From Dichetophora obliterata (Eukaryota; Arthropoda; Insecta; Diptera; Sciomyzidae), in NCBI GenBank assembly GCA_963920525.1, contig OY986438.1:48578288-48642287 (forward strand): DNA of 64,000 nt, given 5' to 3'. A program made the translations under genes and the position numbers. Below are positions 58,315 through 64,000 of the stretch, in pieces. Each line of letters starts with the position of its first letter. Within the stretch, counting starts at the first letter, position 1. A model generated the notes under the pieces. The model was not told the origin of the DNA. It did not search any database and saw only the letters and a program-made list of their open reading frames with translations.

Positions 58315-59222
58315 AGCGCTTTTTTAAATTTTTCTTATTAGCTAGTTCTTATAAATAATATTTTATATGTGATATTTATGTAAAACATATCTGAAAACAT
58401 AGTTTTTTGTATTTTTGCTGCTCTAACAATAAATAGAAAAATTCGTTAACAAGTATTCCATTTTTATTTTCGATGGATTTGGTAATATATATGCAAAACA
58501 TCAATCTGCATAAATATAAATAAACGACAGCATGCCTACATGACTTCTGTAGCAGGCAGTAGCTTTGAAAGCATGTGAGACTTTTTTTATTATGTTTGGG
58601 ATCATTTTGGGATTTATATTTGCATGTACACGAACCGGTTTTAGCCTTTGCTGTTTACCAATCGATAGCAGCGCTGTTAGAACGGGGTAGTGGTCAATGT
58701 TCGCGGTGTCTATTCTATATTATAATTATTCAATGCTTAAACATAGCAATTCAATCGCAGTAAACTAAAACATTCCAATAAACTTCGCGACAAATTTAAT
58801 TAATCAAAGAAAAGTTAAAAATAAGCATATAGCTAGTCAACAGCAGCAAACCTCCTTTCACTGTTTTTGACAACTACCAATCGCCAAAGGACTGTTACGG
58901 CTACCTTGTCAAATAATTATACCATGCGTTCAATAACAGGTTTTTTTTTCAAAAACATTTCTTAATGCACCACCGCCTCCGCTGACATCGTATCGTGGAG
59001 TTTCACTTTCTATCAACAAAGAAAAAGATTGATTATGGAATTTATTAATTTGCATACATTATTTACAACTTAAATTAAATTTATTTATTTATTTTCTTTG
59101 TGTGACACAAAACCTTTTTGATATCGCCATAGCAACCATAGCACGCTCTCGTTTTGATTTTTTTTTTGACATACGTTTATTGCAGCACCTACTTTATAAT
59201 AATTATACTATGAATTTCATTA
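58315..59222. other. Unassigned DNA
   Basis: No recognisable gene or repeat structure. A 62-residue open frame at 58575-58763 has no recognisable domain. Confidence 0.4.
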
Positions 59223-59224
59223 TA

Positions 59225-60190
59225 TGGGCATTTCGACAGAAAAGTCTGACGTGGCCAAAAAATTAAAACTTATTAAAAAATTTTTATTTTATGATATTAT
59301 CTAAGAGAAACATTTTAATTTTATTAATTTAAGAAATTTCTATATAAATTTATTAACAATGATGATCAAATCGTCTGCAATGTTACACAAATGTAGTTTC
59401 CTTTTTCGAAAATGCTTAGTAAATGTTTCGTAAACTTTTTTGTTTTAGTAAAAATGAAAGGCATTGGCTAAAGATAAAAATTACTTTACTATCTAATTAC
59501 TTAATTACCCAATTTAAATTTAAGGAAATTTTTCGAGTGGCCTATGTCGCGTGAGTTACGGCAAATATTTTTTGGAAACTCAATATGTTTTTAAATAAGC
59601 AAAGTCCATAGGTAAAGAGGGTTTATTATGAAACTTCACTGTTTTCCCATTATTTAAAAATTAAAAACAAAAACCAATTATATGGGGAAATTCGCTGAGT
59701 TTTTGCAATCTAAACTTGTTTGTAAAACACACTTCCTTTTTTTGTCGCGTGAGTTACGCCCATATTTACCACTGCTTTTCTTAATTAGTTACAGGAACGA
59801 CAATTTTGGTAGATCATACCATTACTATGTCTTGTAAGACATATAGCTCATTTACTTGAAGACCTTCATAACTCAAAAAACGCGATTTTGCAGAAAATGC
59901 GTTTAAAGTTTTCAATTGCCTTGCTCCTTGTATGAAAAGCGAGAGGCATATTCTCTTCTCACGCGGAGATAATTCAAAATAATAACATGAAATTTTTACA
60001 CAATATGAAGCATGATATAAAGAAAAATTCTGCATCATTAACCTAAAAAACGTGTTTTTTTAGTTATGACGGTCTTCTAGTAAATGAGCAATATGTACAT
60101 AAGAAATTTTTTACATTAATAACATAAACTTCTGAGAAAACAAAGGTTTACGTCGTACGCATGTCGCGTAAGTTACGAAAGAAATGCCCA
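59225..60190. mobile_element. TA-flanked element with repeated GTCGCGTRAGTTACG motif
   Basis: The left end 'tgggcatttcgaca' and right end 'aagaaatgccca' are inverted over about 10 bp and flanked by TA (59223-59224 and 60191-60192). Three same-orientation copies of GTCGCGTGAGTTACG or its one-base variant occur near 59547, 59742 and 60163. No transposase is recognisable. The short TIR makes the boundary call moderate. Confidence 0.55.
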
Positions 60191-60192
60191 TA

Positions 60193-61189
60193 CATAAAAC
60201 AGCCAAAAGGATTTCTTTTTACAAACAGTGCTAAATTTAAACTAACATCATTTGAAAGTAAATTATCATCATTACAAATTTTTACAATCAGGATTACAAT
60301 TCAAGGATTTTTCAAAAAACTTTATAACAGAATATTATTAACAGAATACTATCCAGAATATTATTGGACATCTTCAAATATGTTAATAAAAACACATAAC
60401 TTGTATTATATCGAAATTAAATTTATGTTGATATTTGTAGTATAAATGTAGGAAAAACTTACCTTTGAATAAAAGCAAGGTGGTTTTGTAACGAGTTTAT
60501 TTGATTTTTCGAGAATTTTCTTGTCCTCACAGCACAAATCTTACAACTCTCGTCGATTTTCGATTCGAATAACCCTATTTTTCAAGTATCTCTAAATTAA
60601 CGGTTAGCTAGTTTATTTTTTCGAATATTTCCGATTTTTTTTTACTCAAAGTAATCTGGTTTTTCTTAAATTTTTTTGTATTCACTCGCAATACTATATA
60701 CCCAGCAGAAATTAAGACCCTACTAAAACTTTACAAGCAAGACTTTTGTTTTTAGGTCAAAACAAAAACGCATTTTTTTTAGTTAAGTTATTATTAAATA
60801 AGGATGATAAGATTAACAAGAAATAAGAGAAAAATTTTCGAAATAACTTTTTGAAGAGTTTGCCACTTTGAAAAAAATTGTTCCATCAGCAGCAGATTTA
60901 CAATTTTTTTAAGTAAGTTGAGAAGGATTCGTTCAAATGATTGTAAAGTATCAATTTCTATTATTGTGATATTAGTTTTTTATCTTATAAATAACGTATA
61001 TTTTTTTTATCAATGAAATCCTTATTTTATTCGAAAGTAAAAGATGTTTTAAACTTACAAAATGTTTTAAACTTAAAGATACGAGTAGATAAATAAATAA
61101 AATGTACAAAATTTATGCGTCATTTCCATAATTGAAAAAATATAAACATACGATTTGAATGTTTGATTCAATACTCTTGCTGAAAAATT
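60193..61189. other. Unassigned AT-rich DNA
   Basis: No recognisable gene. The open frame at 60161-60445 starts inside the preceding element and crosses its end, which argues against it being a gene. Confidence 0.4.
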
Positions 61190-61682
61190 AGTTTTTTGTC
61201 AACCACAACTAGTTGAAATTCAGACTTTTTTACATAGAACGAACCATCATATTTTGTATGGTGATGTCCGGTAAATAAGTCAATTGTCTTTCGTCTGCAT
61301 ATGCTTTCTACTACATGTTAAATGAGTTGAATTTAAATTATTTTTTTAACTACTTTAAAATAAATCAACTGAAAACCGCATATATTTTTAACTACTTGTT
61401 AAATTAGTTAAATTTAAATTATTTTTTTAATAACTTCAAAATAAATCAATTCAAAACTAGTTAATATTCCACTTACTGAAGATGAATTTAAAAGCATAAA
61501 AATTTTAAATTTCTATCCATCAAAGAGATAATTTATTTCATTGTTTTGAAAAAAAAAATACATAAATTCATATTAGTGAAAGCCTAAAGTTAATAATATT
61601 TGATGAAATAGCAAAGTTAATAAAAATTTGCTTTTATTTAATTAGTTGTTTTTAAAAACAAGTTAGTTTGTTCCTATAGGGT
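61190..61682 (-). mobile_element. Partial copy of the 46869-48880 MITE, opposite orientation
   Basis: Inverted similarity to about 46870-47510 is clear. Shared strings include 'gtttttaaaaacaactaatt', 'catcttcagtaagtggaata' and 'tttcaactagttgtggttg' (reading the minus strand). The end corresponding to 48853-48880 is missing. Confidence 0.75.
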
Positions 61683-62379
61683 AAGGATAACTTAACACAC
61701 ACATTATTATCATAGCAACGAAATATTTTAAAGAATTTTTTATGTATTAAATCTACGAATTTAGGTTGTTTATATTTGTTAAATTTCAACAATTACATAT
61801 GAATTATTTATGATAGTTGATATATTATAATAGTTTGTAATAAACTCTTTTTGTTGTATTAGAACTTTTCAAACTTATAAAATGAAATAAAATTATTTGT
61901 AAACTATTCCACTGTGAACAGCTATGAGTTGTAAGTGTACTAAGTTCTTATGAGTGTTTTGAGAACTATTAACGTACATAATATAACATTACATAACATA
62001 GCAGCACAATGTTTGTCCAGATATGCACTGAAAATGACTATGCTTTTTTCTATGTTGTATCTGTACTTTAAAACAAATTTTCTACTGGATATTTCTACTG
62101 ATGATTGAAAGTACTCATATAGAGTGTTGCCGTGGCATATTTAAAAAAGGTATCAACGTATCAAATTCAAAAGTTCCCAAGCAACGAAAAAGTTTCACTA
62201 AGGGTATTCAGTCAACGCAGGGCAACGTCAAAACTGACAACCGTTAGTTTGGCGGCTAATCTAGGGAGCTAGGCTTAAAATAGGTTGTGCGTCGGGTTTG
62301 AAGCCTACCCATAAAAACCAATTTCAATGAAAACAAATAAGAAAAGAAGAAAAATGATCCCCAAATCTGATCTGAAAAG
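61683..62379. other. Unassigned DNA
   Basis: No recognisable gene or terminal structure. It may include the 5' part of the adjacent LINE beyond recognition. Confidence 0.35.
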
Positions 62380-63811
62380 ATCTCTTCCAGAGTATTGGAT
62401 GTACGCACGATCAGTGGTGCGAACATTGACACGTATCACTATCTTGTTGCAGTCAAGATCCGTACACGTCTGTGCGCAGCTAAGAATACATGCAACCCTT
62501 CAAAGAGAAAGCTAGACGTCGACAAGCTGCAATCGAAACAGACAGCCGATGCTTTCGCCACTCGACTCTCACTCCTGCTTCAAAGCACTCCTCCAATCGA
62601 TGATATATGCGCGCAGTGAACACACATTTCCAACTCCATGCGTGCGGCTGCTGAAGAGGTGATTGGCTACCAACGCCCTCGCCGAAACCAGTGGTACTAC
62701 CAGGAGTGTCGCGACGCCACTGCAGAGAAAGACGCCGCCTACAAAGCCACCCTGCAGTCGGTTGTAACGCGCGCTGCTAAGGAGCGATACAAAGAAAAGA
62801 GGAGGGAAGAGAGACATATTTTCAGGCAAAAAAAAAAGAGAGGCAGAAAAGCGCGAGCAAGAGAAGATTGAGATGTATGGTGACAAGAATGAGGCCCGAA
62901 AATTTTTCGAAAAAATAAGACGCCTTGTCGATGGTTTTAAGACCGGGGCCTCTTCCTGCAAGGATGAAAACGGGAATCTAGTGACAGATGTCCAGAGTAC
63001 ACTGACGTTATGGAGAGAACACTTCTCTAAGCTTCTAAATGGCGACTCTGACAACAATCCCGCCAATAAAGATGATATTCCGGAAACTCCAATTGCGGAT
63101 GACAGCGTCCAGGTTCCGCTGCCCGACTATGATGAAGTTCTGACAGCTATAGCTCGGCTTAAAAATAACAAAGCCGCGGGAGCTGATGGCTTACCTGCTG
63201 AGCTGTTTAAGAACGGAGGCGAAGCTCTACTTAAATGCATTCACGAGCTTCTATGCAGAATATGGTCGGAAGAATGCATTCCGAACGATTGGAATCTCAG
63301 TGTGCTCTGCCCAATCCACAAGAAATGCGATCCCACTATCTGTGCCAATTACCGTGGGATAAGCCTTCTTAATATCGCATATAAGGTCCTTTCAAGCGTT
63401 TTATGTGAAAGATTAAAGCCCATTGTAAACGAACTGATCGGACCTTATCAGTGTGGCTTCAGACCTGGAAAGTCCACATCGACCAGATTTTCACGCTACG
63501 ACAAATCTTGGAGAAGACTCAAGAAAAACAAGTCGACACCCACCATCTTTTTGTCGACTACAAAGCCGCCTTCGACAGCCCAATAAGGAAGCACCTGTAC
63601 TCCACCATGTCTGAATTTGGTATTCCTGCAAAACTAATACGACTTTGCAGGATGACACTGAGCAACACCAGCAGCGCAGTTGAAATCGGGAAGGACCTCT
63701 CCCCACCATTTGTTACCAAACGAGGCTTCAGAAGAGTGATTCCTTATCGTGCGACTTTTTCAACCTAATTATAGAAAAGATCATCCAAGCTGCTGATCTG
63801 AGACAAGAGTG
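62380..63811 (+). pseudogene. Second non-LTR retrotransposon (RTE-like), broken ORF
   Basis: The frame begins in the tail of the endonuclease (SGANIDTYHYLVAVKIRTRL; the usual Ser-Asp-His before YLV is here Thr-Tyr-His). It continues through the linker (RPRRNQWYYQECRDATAEK) into reverse transcriptase: LKNNKAAGADGLPAELFK, CANYRGISLLNIAYKVLSS, YQCGFRPGKST, HHLFVDYKAAFDSP, GFRR. Breaks: a stop near 62618, a frameshift near 62830 in an A-run, another near 63478 after the GKST block, and loss of similarity around 63735 just before the FADD active site. No 3' end was found. Clade assignment is tentative. Confidence 0.8.
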
Positions 63812-63815
63812 ACAT

Positions 63816-64000
63816 TTCCTCTAATGGAATTTAAAATTTATTTTAAAATTTATTTTAATTCCATTCCTGAGAAATTGAAGTGGTCAATTACCCATAACAA
63901 TTCCTGTAATGGAATTGACAATTTTTTCAATTCCATTCCGAGGAATTGAGGTGTTCAATTATCAATTACAATTCCTGTAATGGAATTGACGATTTTTTTC
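63816..64000. repeat. Tandem repeat, ~71-bp unit, running off the window
   Basis: 'ttcctgtaatggaattgac' recurs at 63901 and 63972 (71 bp apart), with a diverged earlier unit at 63816. Each unit also contains the inverse string 'caattccattcc', so the units are partly palindromic. Confidence 0.8.

Noticed and set aside
54358..58970. Terminal inverted repeats for the P-like element
   Set aside because: I compared the flanks by eye ('ggtagccttgaca' near 54532 and 'ctaccttgtcaa' near 58900 looked similar) but the pairing was not convincing in length or orientation.

Overview
This window looks like a gene-poor, AT-rich stretch of insect nuclear DNA, most likely from a higher fly. The signs are short introns (55-67 bp), a P-element-type transposase gene, Tc1/mariner relatives of several catalytic classes, many Helitron-like (Helentron/DINE-type) fragments, and tRNA-headed SINE sequence. 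A DD41D mariner of the type first described in Ceratitis and the style of the SINE body make a tephritid fruit fly plausible; that is inference, not proof. I found no convincing host protein-coding gene, rRNA or CRISPR array. Almost everything recognisable is transposable-element DNA, much of it nested.

Layout. 1-5300: the end of a minus-strand Helentron, a fresh 190-bp tandem duplication and a TIR element (2276-3306). 5301-6533: a mariner (DD41D) with TA target site and a broken transposase. 9407-11918: a Tc1-like element with long inverted repeats carrying internal direct repeats, split by a 1-kb inverted-repeat element with 8-bp duplications. 11937-13129 and 13280-13678: smaller TIR elements. 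15445-17801: a broken Tc1-like transposase, then an element with an intact 342-aa DD37D (maT-type) transposase. 17815-19530: a SINE head-on against a 1.4-kb fold-back palindrome.

22335-33905: a large fold-back element. Its left arm was split by a 7.9-kb Helentron block (22767-30642); the uninterrupted right arm preserves the empty site. Inside that block sit an 869-bp palindromic MITE (22778-23646) and a 3486-bp DNA transposon (23945-27430). The transposon has ~465-bp TIRs, an 8-bp duplication and a three-exon transposase of a family I could not assign to a named superfamily. It is the best candidate here for something undescribed.

33906-42100: a decayed LINE fragment, a textbook hAT MITE with a perfect 8-bp duplication (34408-34712), 1.9 kb of probably unique host non-coding DNA (36200-38090), and a TTAA-flanked Kolobok/Mutator-like transposon (38103-40878). 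42170-46690: broken gag and protease/RT pieces of a gypsy-type retrotransposon separated by inverted-repeat inserts. 46869-48880: a MITE split by a TTAA-flanked, piggyBac-like MITE with four copies of a short palindrome. 49012-54357: a Helentron carrying a LINE with a 955-aa open ORF2.

54962-58314: a decayed P-element transposase gene with in-phase introns; one intron holds a MITE (56656-57638) of the same family as the 23945-27430 transposon. 59225-64000: a TA-flanked element with three copies of a CG-rich motif, a partial MITE, a decayed LINE and a ~71-bp tandem repeat running off the end.

The window is a record of nested insertions, and the orders stated rest on target-site duplications and interrupted repeats visible in the sequence.
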